Shown here: piece by piece, positions 1 through 5,359 of the stretch
Position numbering within the stretch: position 1 is the first letter of the stretch
Layout of the letters: each line of letters starts with the position of its first letter
DNA from: Burkholderiales bacterium
GTDB taxonomy: Bacteria; Pseudomonadota; Gammaproteobacteria; Burkholderiales; JAEUMW01
Assembly: GCA_016791285.1 (NCBI GenBank)
Contig: JAEUMX010000305.1
Coordinates: forward strand, 1-8,411
Reading direction: 5' to 3'
DNA: 8,411 nucleotides
Translations under genes and position numbers: made by a program
Notes under the pieces: model-generated
Told to the model about the DNA's origin: nothing
Database searches by the model: none
Seen by the model: the letters and a program-made list of their open reading frames with translations, nothing else

Positions 1-12
1 GAAGTCCGTGAG

Positions 13-801
13 TCAGACGCAAGGGACCGCGGGCGCCACGTCGAGTTCGGCGATCACCGGCGCGTGGTCGGACGGTCGCTCGAGGGCACGCAGGTCGCGG
101 TCGATGCGCACCGACTTGCACGCGGACGCGAGCGCGGGCGAGAGCAGGATGTGGTCGATGCGCAACCCCAGGTTGCGCCGGAAGGCATTCATGCGGTAGT
201 CCCACCACGTGAACGACTTCTCCGGCTGCTCGAAGAGGCGGTAGGCATCCTTGAGTCCCAGCGCGACCAAGTCGCGGAACGCCGCGCGCTCGGGCTCGCT
301 GAAGAGCACCTGGCCCTCCCAGAGCTTCGGGTCGTAGACGTCCGCCGGTTCCGGCGCGATGTTGTAGTCGCCCAGCACCGCGAGCTTCGGGTGTCGCGCG
401 ATCTCGTCCGCGAGCCACCTCGTGAGCGCCGCGAGCCAGTCGAGCTTGTAGCGATACTTGTCGGAGGTCACCGACTCCCCGTTCGGGACGTAGAGGCAGA
501 TGACGCGGACATCGCCGAACGTCGCGGCGAGCACGCGCTTCTGCGGATCGTCGAAGCCCGGGATGGCAGTCACCAGATCCGTACCAGGTTGGCGCGAGAC
601 GATCGCCACACCGTTGTAAGTCTTCTGGCCAACAGCGAGCGCCTCGTAGCCGGCGGCCTTCAGGACCTCGAAGGGGAAGTCGGCGTCCTGGGTCTTGGTT
701 TCCTGCAGGCAGGCGATGTCGATCCCTGCCCGCGGCAGCCAGTCGAGCACCTGCGGCAGGCGCACCTTGAGGGAGTTGACGTTCCAGGTCCCGACTTTCA
801 C
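13..801 (-). CDS. xth: Exodeoxyribonuclease III (AP endonuclease, EEP fold)
   Basis: This is a metal-dependent DNA repair nuclease of the ExoIII / endonuclease-exonuclease-phosphatase family, which cuts at abasic sites and degrades duplex DNA 3' to 5'. From the chosen start it has 262 residues, normal for the family. It shows TWNVNSL at residues 5-11, LQETK with the metal-binding Glu34, LGDYNIAPEP in the middle, RIDHILLSP with the catalytic Asp, and SDHAPV with the terminal Asp-His pair. I chose the GTG at 799-801 because family members begin almost directly at the TWNVNSL strand. The longer in-frame ATG at 876 would add a tail that runs through a hairpin repeat and antisense-shifted remnant sequence. 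The ribosome site is weak. It lies 20 bp behind a truncated antitoxin remnant, so it may be read from that promoter. It appears to be ordinary housekeeping DNA at the edge of the accessory region. Confidence 0.93.
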   Translation of the reverse strand: MKVGTWNVNSLKVRLPQVLDWLPRAGIDIACLQETKTQDADFPFEVLKAAGYEALAVGQKTYNGVAIVSRQPGTDLVTAIPGFDDPQKRVLAATFGDVRVICLYVPNGESVTSDKYRYKLDWLAALTRWLADEIARHPKLAVLGDYNIAPEPADVYDPKLWEGQVLFSEPERAAFRDLVALGLKDAYRLFEQPEKSFTWWDYRMNAFRRNLGLRIDHILLSPALASACKSVRIDRDLRALERPSDHAPVIAELDVAPAVPCV

Positions 802-820
802 CTTGCCGCCGAGCCCGTCG

Positions 821-943
821 TCATTCCGGGACAGCGAAGTGGAACCCGGCCTCCGTGGCCAATCCCGCCACGTCATCCGAGGTGGCGACCCAGATGGCCG
901 CCCCGGAGCCCCACTCTGCGCGAATGAAGAGAACCCTGTTCAC
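821..943 (-). pseudogene. Truncated DUF1902 / HicB-like antitoxin remnant
   Basis: Forty codons from a GTG start at 943 encode a protein with RAEWGSGAAIWVATSDDV followed by AGLATEAG. This matches the N-terminal half of DUF1902 proteins (HicB-like antitoxin fold), which typically read RAxWDxEAxVWVATSDDVPGLVTEA. After TEA the similarity stops. The last residues, FHFAVPE, come from a hairpin-forming repeat (inverted CCGGG arms near 826-851) that supplies the stop. The family is usually about twice this length, so the C-terminal half is missing. A GGAG lies about 10 bases before the GTG. An 11-codon leader ORF (940-975, with GAGG before its ATG) overlaps the GTG as GTGA. The remnant sits 20 bp ahead of exonuclease III. 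It is probably non-functional, and the family assignment rests on a short stretch. Confidence 0.55.
826..851. repeat. Short hairpin repeat truncating the DUF1902 remnant
   Basis: CCGGG (826-830) and CCCGG (846-850 region) form inverted arms around AGCGAAGTGG-type loop sequence. The whole resembles the small dispersed palindromic repeats, reading CATTCC...GGAA, that are common between genes in beta- and gammaproteobacteria. It marks where similarity to DUF1902 ends. That it is a dispersed repeat is an inference from one copy. Confidence 0.35.
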
Positions 944-948
944 GGACG

Positions 949-1041
949 ATCGCTCCGGATGCTGAGGGCCTTCATTCTACCCTCGCAGAACCATTCTCCA
1001 ATCCGGCCCCGAAGCGTGACCCGAGACTCCCATGCTCCTGT
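949..1041. repeat. Diverged direct repeat, copy 1 (flanks TA module)
   Basis: This stretch aligns with 1630-1720, offset about 680 bp. The best core, 1007-1035 versus 1687-1715, has 24 of 29 identical bases, including CCCCGAAGCGT. The block TCATTCTACCC...CCAT at 972-994 also matches, with one single-base gap. The two copies bracket the AbrB antitoxin and broken PIN toxin in the same orientation. Confidence 0.6.
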
Positions 1042-1084
1042 CCGGACCGGTGAGTACGGTCCCACATCTGGGCTCCCATCCCGG

Positions 1085-1113
1085 TTTGCAGCGCACGACG
1101 CTGAAGATATACA
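1085..1113 (+). promoter_or_regulatory. Sigma70-type promoter of the AbrB/PIN module
   Basis: A -35 box TTTGCA (1085-1090) and a -10 box TATACA (1108-1113) are separated by exactly 17 bp. The -10 box lies inside the left arm of the palindromic operator, so repressor binding would block polymerase. Transcription would start just ahead of the antitoxin gene. Confidence 0.55.
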
Positions 1114-1130
1114 TTCGAAGCTGTATATCT
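1105..1130. promoter_or_regulatory. Palindromic operator of the AbrB/PIN module
   Basis: A perfect 9-bp inverted repeat, AGATATACA (1105-1113) and TGTATATCT (1122-1130), surrounds an 8-bp spacer. It stands out as AT-rich in a GC-rich region, covers the -10 box and ends just before the ribosome site. TA modules of this type are typically autorepressed by the antitoxin dimer, so this is the expected binding site. Confidence 0.75.
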
Positions 1131-1144
1131 GGAGAGAAAGCATC

Positions 1145-1378
1145 ATGCAGGTTTCGAAGTGGGGCAACAGTCTGGCGGTTCGGCTCCCCGCGTCGGTGGT
1201 GGAAGCGCTGACGCTGAAGGAGGGCGACGAAATCGAGATTCACGTCGTGGGCGCGCGGGCGTTCGAGATCGCGAAGCGAGCGGGGACACGGGAATTGCTG
1301 GCGCGGTTGAAAAGGTTCCGCGGACGGTTACCCGCGGACTTCAAGTTCGACCGGCTCGAGGCTCATGAGCGACGGTGA
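1145..1378 (+). CDS. AbrB/MazE-type antitoxin (swapped-hairpin)
   Basis: This is a 77-residue DNA-binding antitoxin. The N-terminus, MQVSKWGNSLAVRLP, is the standard looped-hinge (AbrB/SpoVT) start: KWGNSLAVRLP binds DNA as part of a dimeric barrel, and EGDEIEI forms the next strand. The C-terminal half, ending FKFDRLEAHERR, is the tail that normally wraps the partner PIN toxin; PADFKFDR is typical of antitoxins paired with PIN nucleases. The ATG at 1145 has a strong GGAGAG eight bases upstream. The 3' end overlaps the toxin start by 14 bp, an operon layout for coupled translation. The gene looks intact although its toxin is destroyed, so it may survive only as a DNA-binding repressor or as immunity against related toxins. 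Confidence 0.88.
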   Translation: MQVSKWGNSLAVRLPASVVEALTLKEGDEIEIHVVGARAFEIAKRAGTRELLARLKRFRGRLPADFKFDRLEAHERR

Positions 1379-1620
1379 CCGGTTCATCGACACCAACGTT
1401 CTTCTCTATCTGTTCTCCGGCGACGAGGCCAAGGCGGATCGGGCAGAAAGGGAGTTGGCAGCGGGAGGTGTCGTGAGCATTCAGGTACGGCATTTCCGTC
1501 TACCACGCGATGATCGTTGCTTCGGCCCTCCTCGCCGACTGCAAAATTCTCCTCTCCGAAGACTTACAGGATCGTCAGGTATTCGAGGGAAAGGTGGAGG
1601 TGCGTAATCCCTTTCACTGA
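1365..1620 (+). pseudogene. PIN-domain (VapC-like) toxin with internal deletion
   Basis: This was a PIN-family RNase toxin and is now broken. The first 41 codons read FIDTNVLLYLFSGDEAKAD and on to GGVVSIQV, the normal N-terminus with its first catalytic Asp (residue 9). In the intact family the next motif is LNEF. Here, at about 1485, the sequence instead jumps in the +1 frame to YGISVYHAMIVASALL, and then SEDLQD and RNPFH with a stop at 1618-1620. These are the C-terminal PIN motifs. Roughly 55 residues in the middle, including the second catalytic acid, are missing. The conserved Asp of VYDAL is also His here. The ATG at 1365 lies inside the antitoxin gene. Translated as it stands, the frame runs to 1607 and gives an unrelated tail. 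A ribonuclease activity is not expected. Confidence 0.85.
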
Positions 1621-1629
1621 AGGGCGTCG

Positions 1630-1720
1630 AAGGCTCCCGGTGTTGACGGTAGTCATTCCACCCCGCACGACCATCTTCTTACCCGCCCCCGAAGCGTAAC
1701 CCAAAAGTCCTATGCCGTTT
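1630..1720. repeat. Diverged direct repeat, copy 2
   Basis: This is the partner of 949-1041 and lies between the broken toxin and the TIR receptor gene. It shares TCATTC, CCAT, CCCCGAAGCGT-ACCC and ATGC in the same order and spacing, apart from one- and two-base gaps. It occupies most of the 154-bp intergenic space before the receptor gene. Confidence 0.6.
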
Positions 1721-1774
1721 CCGACTTGAGCACATGCTCGTCCATCGGCGAGAATCGCTGCGGCGGACATACCA

Positions 1775-4555
1775 ATGACAGATCGCTGCCACGTCTTCCT
1801 GAGCTACAGCCACACCGACCGCGAGGCGTGTCTCGCGCTGCGGACGGCGCTGGAGCAGGCGGGCTTCACCGTCTTTCGCGACGAAGCGTCGATCCGGGCC
1901 GGCGATCGCTGGATCACGCGCCTCGAAGAGGCGCTGCAGGCGTGCTCCGCGTTCGTCCTCCTGGTCGGGCGCGACGGCGTGCGGCGCTGGGTCGGCGCCG
2001 AGGCGCAGGTCGCCCTCAACCGCCATCTCTCGCCCCACGACGACGCGCAGCGCCTCGCGATCTTCCCCATCCTGCTCGACGACACGCCGCCCGCAGCGCT
2101 GCCGCCGTTTCTCGCGCTGTTCCAGGCCACGCCCTGGCGTGCGTCCGACCCGCTTCCGGGTGCGCTGCTCGATACGATGCGCTCGCGCGCGACGCGCCTG
2201 GATGTCCCGCCCTTCGAAGGCTGCCCGTTCCTGGGCCTGAACGCGTTCCAGCGCGAGGACGCGCGCGTCTTCTTCGGGCGCCGGCAGGAGACCCTGGAAG
2301 CGCTCGCCTGCCTCGGCAGCCAGCAGGAGACCAACCCCGAACACCTGCACGGCAGCGGCGGCACCCACTATTACCGCTGGCTGCAGATCGAGGGCAACAG
2401 CGGCTCCGGCAAGTCGTCGCTGGTGAATGCCGGCATGCTGCCGATGATCGAGCAGGGCGCGCTGTGGGCACGCACCGGATTCGACCGCTGGCGCATTCTC
2501 GGCCCGATGCTGCCGGGCAAGGATCCGCTGGAGAAGCTCTCCGAGGTGCTCGAGCGCGGTCTGGTCGCCGACGAGGCCCGGCGCGATTCCCTCGCCCGCT
2601 TGCAGCGGCTGGAGCAGGACGAGCGCGCGCTCGCCTTCGCGCTGCGCGACGCAAGACAGGACGACACCGCGTTCCTGCTCGTCGTCGACCAGTTCGAGGA
2701 GCTCTTCACCTTTTCGGAAACCGGGTCGCGCAGGCAGTTCGACGCCCAGCTCGCGACCGCCCTGCAGGACGCCGAGTGCCCGCTCTTCGTGATCAGCACG
2801 GTGCGGGCGGACTTCCTCGACCGCTTCGAGCTGCTCCCCCGCCTGCAGGCGATCTACAACAGCCGCTGCAAGCGCTTTCTTCTGCCGACCATCTCGCGGC
2901 AGGGATTGCGCGAGGTGATCGAGCAGCCCGCGCGGCTTGCCGACCTCGACGTGCGCGAGGTGACCGCCCTCATGCTCGAGGATGCACGCGACGAACTGGG
3001 CGCGTTGCCGCTGGTGGAGAACGCGCTCTACACCTTGTGGCAAAGCCGGGAGGGCAACCGGCTGAGCGGCGATCGGTACCGCCAGCAGAACGGCATCGCC
3101 GGCATGCTGAGCGCACAGGCCGATGCCCTGCTCGCGTCCATCGACCAGGCCGTGCCGAAGGGCAAGCAGGCGGCGCTGGAGTTGCTGCTGCGCTTGACCC
3201 GCATCAACGACGAAGGGCGCCACACCCGCCAGCGCATCACGCGTGGCGAGGCGGTGATGGTCGCCGGAGACGGCAACGACGCCAACGGCGAGCGCGTCGT
3301 GCAACTGCTCTCCGGTGAACGCGCGCTGGACGGCAGAGGCGCGCGGCACGAGGGCGCCTTGCGGCTCGTCACGACCCACGGCGAACACGGCGAGCAGTAT
3401 GTGGATCTGATCCACGAGACGCTCATCCGCGCCCGGAGCCGCGACGAGAAGACCGGCAAGCTGATCGGTTACTGGCCGACGCTCTACGACTATGTCGAAC
3501 GCAACCGCGACCGCGACCTGCACCGCCAGCAGCTCAAGTTCCAGACCGAGCAATGGCAGCAGAGCAAGGGACTCGGCCGCTTCAGAAACCTCGCCGGCCT
3601 ACGCGACTTGAGGCGGTATCGGCGGCTGCGTCTCCCGAAGACGAGCACCGAAGGGCGATTTCTTTCGCGCAGCCGCGGGTTGGCGGGCGCGAAGCTGGCA
3701 TTGGTCGCATTGGTGCTCGGCTGGGTGGGCGATGCGTATCTCTGGACGCGCGTCCACGACCTGCCGCTCGACTCGATGGTGACGCTGCAACGCTATCGCT
3801 TCGGATATGCGCCGGTGCCAACGATGGCAAACGTCCCGGCGGGAGCGTTCGACATGGGTGAGCAGGACCAGGAATTCCGGAATGGGTTTCGCGAGTCGGA
3901 TCGACGATACTGGGGCGCTCCAGTGAAACAGATCCGGATCTCGAAACCCTTCCGGATGAGCGTCCACGAGGTGACGTACGACGAGTATGACTACTACGTT
4001 TGGCTGCAGCCCGGACCGGGCAATGGTGCCCCGATATTCCCGACCACGGCCAAGGGTGGGCGCGGCACGCGTCCGGTGGTCAACGTGAACTGGCGCGAAG
4101 CCAACGACTATGCTGGCTGGCTCGGCGGACGACTCGGTGCCGAGTGCCGCCTGCCGACGGAGGCGGAATGGGAGTACGCCGCACGGCGCAACACGAAAAC
4201 CGCATACTGGTGGGGCGATGACATCGGGTCCAACAACGCGAACTGCCGGGACTGCGGCGACATGTCGGATGGCACGCGATCGTTGCCCGTCGGCAGTTTC
4301 CCGCCCAATCCGTTCGGCCTCCGCGACACGCAGGGCAACGTTTGGGAGTGGACGTGTTCGGCGTGGCAGGATGAATTCGATGGCAGCGAGGAGCGCTGCG
4401 TGGACGCGAAGAGCGGCCTGGCCCGGGCCGTGCGCGGTGGCGCCTGGTTCGGCAGTGCGGTCGGCGCGCGCTCGGCCGCCCGCCTCGACGCCGCTCCGGA
4501 CAGCCGTAACGGCGATCTCGGCTTCCGGGTGCTGTGTTCGTCCCCCATCGAATAG
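1775..4555 (+). CDS. DGR-diversified TIR-STAND NTPase-TM-FGE receptor
   Basis: This is a 926-residue multidomain protein, inferred to be an immune or conflict receptor. Residues 4-145 form a TIR domain (VFLSYSHTDRE; Glu76 in WVGAEAQVAL is the candidate NADase residue). Residues 148-560 form a STAND-type P-loop NTPase: Walker A GNSGSGKSS at 207-215, Walker B LLVVDQFEELF at 301-311, STVRADFLDRF at 341-351, GALPLVENAL at 409-418. One membrane segment lies near 640-657. Residues 680-923 form an FGE-sulfatase/C-type-lectin-like domain (VPAGAFDMG, RLPTEAEWEYAAR, GNVWEWTCS, RAVRGGAW, GFRVL) with a CRDC pair at 824-827. The last 45 residues are encoded by the VR. Residues 892-897, 904-907, 910 and 913-915 carry DGR-generated changes on an invariant scaffold. 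The start has only a weak GGA site, and no clear promoter was seen. The domain calls are firm; the defence role is inferred. Confidence 0.92.
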   Translation: MTDRCHVFLSYSHTDREACLALRTALEQAGFTVFRDEASIRAGDRWITRLEEALQACSAFVLLVGRDGVRRWVGAEAQVALNRHLSPHDDAQRLAIFPILLDDTPPAALPPFLALFQATPWRASDPLPGALLDTMRSRATRLDVPPFEGCPFLGLNAFQREDARVFFGRRQETLEALACLGSQQETNPEHLHGSGGTHYYRWLQIEGNSGSGKSSLVNAGMLPMIEQGALWARTGFDRWRILGPMLPGKDPLEKLSEVLERGLVADEARRDSLARLQRLEQDERALAFALRDARQDDTAFLLVVDQFEELFTFSETGSRRQFDAQLATALQDAECPLFVISTVRADFLDRFELLPRLQAIYNSRCKRFLLPTISRQGLREVIEQPARLADLDVREVTALMLEDARDELGALPLVENALYTLWQSREGNRLSGDRYRQQNGIAGMLSAQADALLASIDQAVPKGKQAALELLLRLTRINDEGRHTRQRITRGEAVMVAGDGNDANGERVVQLLSGERALDGRGARHEGALRLVTTHGEHGEQYVDLIHETLIRARSRDEKTGKLIGYWPTLYDYVERNRDRDLHRQQLKFQTEQWQQSKGLGRFRNLAGLRDLRRYRRLRLPKTSTEGRFLSRSRGLAGAKLALVALVLGWVGDAYLWTRVHDLPLDSMVTLQRYRFGYAPVPTMANVPAGAFDMGEQDQEFRNGFRESDRRYWGAPVKQIRISKPFRMSVHEVTYDEYDYYVWLQPGPGNGAPIFPTTAKGGRGTRPVVNVNWREANDYAGWLGGRLGAECRLPTEAEWEYAARRNTKTAYWWGDDIGSNNANCRDCGDMSDGTRSLPVGSFPPNPFGLRDTQGNVWEWTCSAWQDEFDGSEERCVDAKSGLARAVRGGAWFGSAVGARSAARLDAAPDSRNGDLGFRVLCSSPIE
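4419..4550 (+). repeat. DGR variable repeat (VR)
   Basis: This 132-bp 3' end of the receptor gene ends one base into the final Glu codon. It aligns without gaps to the TR at 4701-4832 (offset 282). The first 29 bases are identical. Then 17 differences follow, every one opposite a TR adenine (9 A to G, 5 A to C, 3 A to T). The 3' part, 4518-4544, is identical and contains no TR adenine; it is the expected initiation-of-mutagenic-homing region. Eight TR adenines remain A in the VR. Confidence 0.97.
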
Positions 4556-4557
4556 CT

Positions 4558-4570
4558 GGGCGCTGCGCCC
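4558..4570 (+). promoter_or_regulatory. Hairpin just downstream of VR (candidate DGR target element)
   Basis: GGGCG (4558-4562) and CGCCC (4566-4570) form a 5-bp stem with a CTG loop, starting seven bases after the VR ends and right behind the stop codon. In the Bordetella phage DGR, a GC-rich DNA hairpin or cruciform at the same relative place is needed for efficient target recognition. The position fits; function is inferred. Confidence 0.5.
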
Positions 4571-4578
4571 CTGATCGC

Positions 4579-4623
4579 TGAACCGCTGGTTTGCTGTTCA
4601 CTGCAGCGCCGCGAAGCGGCGCG
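4579..4623. repeat. 45-bp inverted repeat, left copy
   Basis: Its reverse complement occurs at 6446-6490 with 43 of 45 bases matching. It contains TGAAC...GTTCA arms and the GCGCCGC-GAA-GCGGCGC hairpin. It separates the receptor gene with its VR from the TR-avd-RT block. Confidence 0.9.
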
Positions 4624-4631
4624 ATTTTTTT
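4606..4631 (+). terminator. Rho-independent terminator of the receptor gene
   Basis: A perfect 7-bp stem, GCGCCGC (4606-4612) with GCGGCGC (4616-4622) and a GAA loop, is followed by GA and seven Ts (4625-4631). It lies about 50 bases after the receptor stop and would separate receptor mRNA from the TR transcript. The stem is part of the inverted repeat; the T-run is found only beside this copy. Confidence 0.8.
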
Positions 4632-4663
4632 CTGGCGATCTGGCACTCCCGCGCCCATACTCC

Positions 4664-4689
4664 GCCTTGCAGGCTTCGGCCTGCGGGGT
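4664..4689 (+). other. Stable C(UUCG)G hairpin preceding the TR
   Basis: GCAGGC (4669-4674), the loop TTCG and GCCTGC (4679-4684) form a stem closed by a C-G pair, the exceptionally stable cUUCGg tetraloop. G-U and G-C pairs can lengthen the stem outward to 4664/4689. It ends 11 bases before the TR. It could be a 5' structural element of the template RNA. No poly-T follows, so it is not a terminator on this strand. Confidence 0.45.
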
Positions 4690-4700
4690 TCCCTGAGACG

Positions 4701-4832
4701 TGGCCCGGGCCGTGCGCGGTGGCGCCTGGAACGACAATGCGATCAACGCGCGCTCGGCCGCCCGCAACGACAACGATCCGGACAACCGTAACGACAATAT
4801 CGGCTTCCGGGTGCTGTGTTCGTCCCACATCG
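4701..4832 (+). repeat. DGR template repeat (TR)
   Basis: This is a non-coding near-copy of the receptor 3' end. It holds 25 adenines, concentrated in AAC, GAC, AAT and ATC triplets between 4730 and 4799, flanked by adenine-free runs of 29 bases (4701-4729) and 27 bases (4800-4826). AAY triplets are favoured in DGR templates because randomising their adenines reaches many amino acids without making stop codons. Homology ends sharply: 4700 and 4833 both differ from the VR flanks. It has no stop corresponding to the receptor stop and lacks its own ribosome site. Confidence 0.97.
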
Positions 4833-4836
4833 TAAG

Positions 4837-4912
4837 CGTGTTCCTGCATGGCGCCTCGCGCGCCGCCGGAAATGCTGGCCGACCACGGTTTGCCAGCCGA
4901 GGCCGGAACACG
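4837..4912 (+). other. Structured spacer (Sp-like) downstream of TR
   Basis: Starting four bases after the TR, an 8-bp outer stem CGTGTTCC (4837-4844) with GGAACACG (4905-4912) encloses two hairpins: GGCGC/GCGCC (4850-4854 with 4860-4864, 5-base loop) and GCTGGC/GCCAGC (4874-4879 with 4892-4897, 12-base loop). This makes a three-way junction. In the Bordetella system the region just 3' of the TR folds and primes cDNA synthesis, so this is the natural equivalent. Confidence 0.6.
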
Positions 4913-5014
4913 ATTCGATGGCGCAGGTGAGTCCCGTCCGCACGCTGCCGCATCGCGTCGGGCGCATAGGCAATACGGGCGCCGCCTGGATTCGCTCCCG
5001 CGGCGCCCATCCCT

Positions 5015-5359
5015 TCAGCCGCCCGACTGTTTGATCCAGCCGCCCAATAGCTTGCCGATCTCGGCCACCTGCTCGGCTGCGTGCTCGTACTGCCCGTCGC
5101 TCAGCCACTGCCAGCGGTGCGCGAGACGCAGATACAGACGCAGGCGATTGAGCGCTTCGTCGGCGTTACGTAGGTTGACCTTTCGCGTCTCACCGCGATG
5201 GCTCTGGGCCGCGAAGACCGCTTCCTGGCAGTCCAGTGCGGCATCCATCATGCGCTGGGTGACAGTGAAGCGGTAGGTCCGCGGAAACTTCTCGCTCTTG
5301 GGCAGCAGCCACACGAGCAGATCGGACAAGCGTGTCAGCAGAACCAGTTCCTCGGCCAT
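5015..5359 (-). CDS. avd: DGR accessory variability determinant (Avd-like four-helix bundle)
   Basis: This 114-residue basic helical protein has the Avd pattern: [13 protein letters not shown] at 25-37, a long second helix, [19 protein letters not shown] at about 64-82, [12 protein letters not shown], and [11 protein letters not shown] at 100-110. Avd proteins form pentameric barrels that bind the RT and template RNA and are needed for cDNA synthesis and retrohoming. The ATG at 5357-5359 has a strong GGGAGG about six bases upstream on the minus strand, so the start is firm. Unlike the usual co-directional VR-avd-TR-RT order, it is read against TR and RT. Its 5' end overlaps the RT start by 28 bp, and its 3' end faces the TR across 182 bp. 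Confidence 0.88.
   Translation of the reverse strand: MAEELVLLTRLSDLLVWLLPKSEKFPRTYRFTVTQRMMDAALDCQEAVFAAQSHRGETRKVNLRNADEALNRLRLYLRLAHRWQWLSDGQYEHAAEQVAEIGKLLGGWIKQSGG

Larger units (their letters stand above)
4664..4912 (+). ncRNA. Probable DGR template RNA (TR plus spacer)
   Basis: DGR mutagenesis starts from an RNA that carries the TR and a structured 3' spacer. Here the TR (4701-4832) is preceded by a UUCG hairpin and followed by a foldable segment (4837-4912). It lies on the same strand as the RT. No good promoter was recognised between the terminator (ending 4631) and the TR, so the real 5' and 3' ends are unknown; the given limits are those of the visible structures. Any transcript that continues into the RT would be antisense to avd. 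Confidence 0.6.

Noticed and set aside
64..927. 287-codon frame antisense to exonuclease III
   Set aside because: Shadow frame; the minus strand has the complete set of exonuclease III motifs.
1643..1671. TTGACG as a -35 box for the receptor gene
   Set aside because: Nothing resembling a -10 box lies 16-18 bp downstream (CACGAC and neighbours), so I do not annotate a promoter.
1726..3318. 530-codon plus-strand frame overlapping the receptor
   Set aside because: Arg/Pro/Ala-rich shadow in a shifted frame, without a ribosome site or recognisable motifs.
1679..3553. Very long open frame (624 codons) antisense to the receptor gene
   Set aside because: It is a GC-driven shadow: low-complexity Ala/Val/Glu/Arg/Leu composition with no domain motifs, while the plus strand carries clear TIR and STAND motifs.
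4700..4930. Open frame over the TR starting MARAVRGGAW
   Set aside because: It is the TR read in the receptor frame. There is no ribosome site, it starts at the repeat edge and runs on into the structured spacer. It is template, not a gene.
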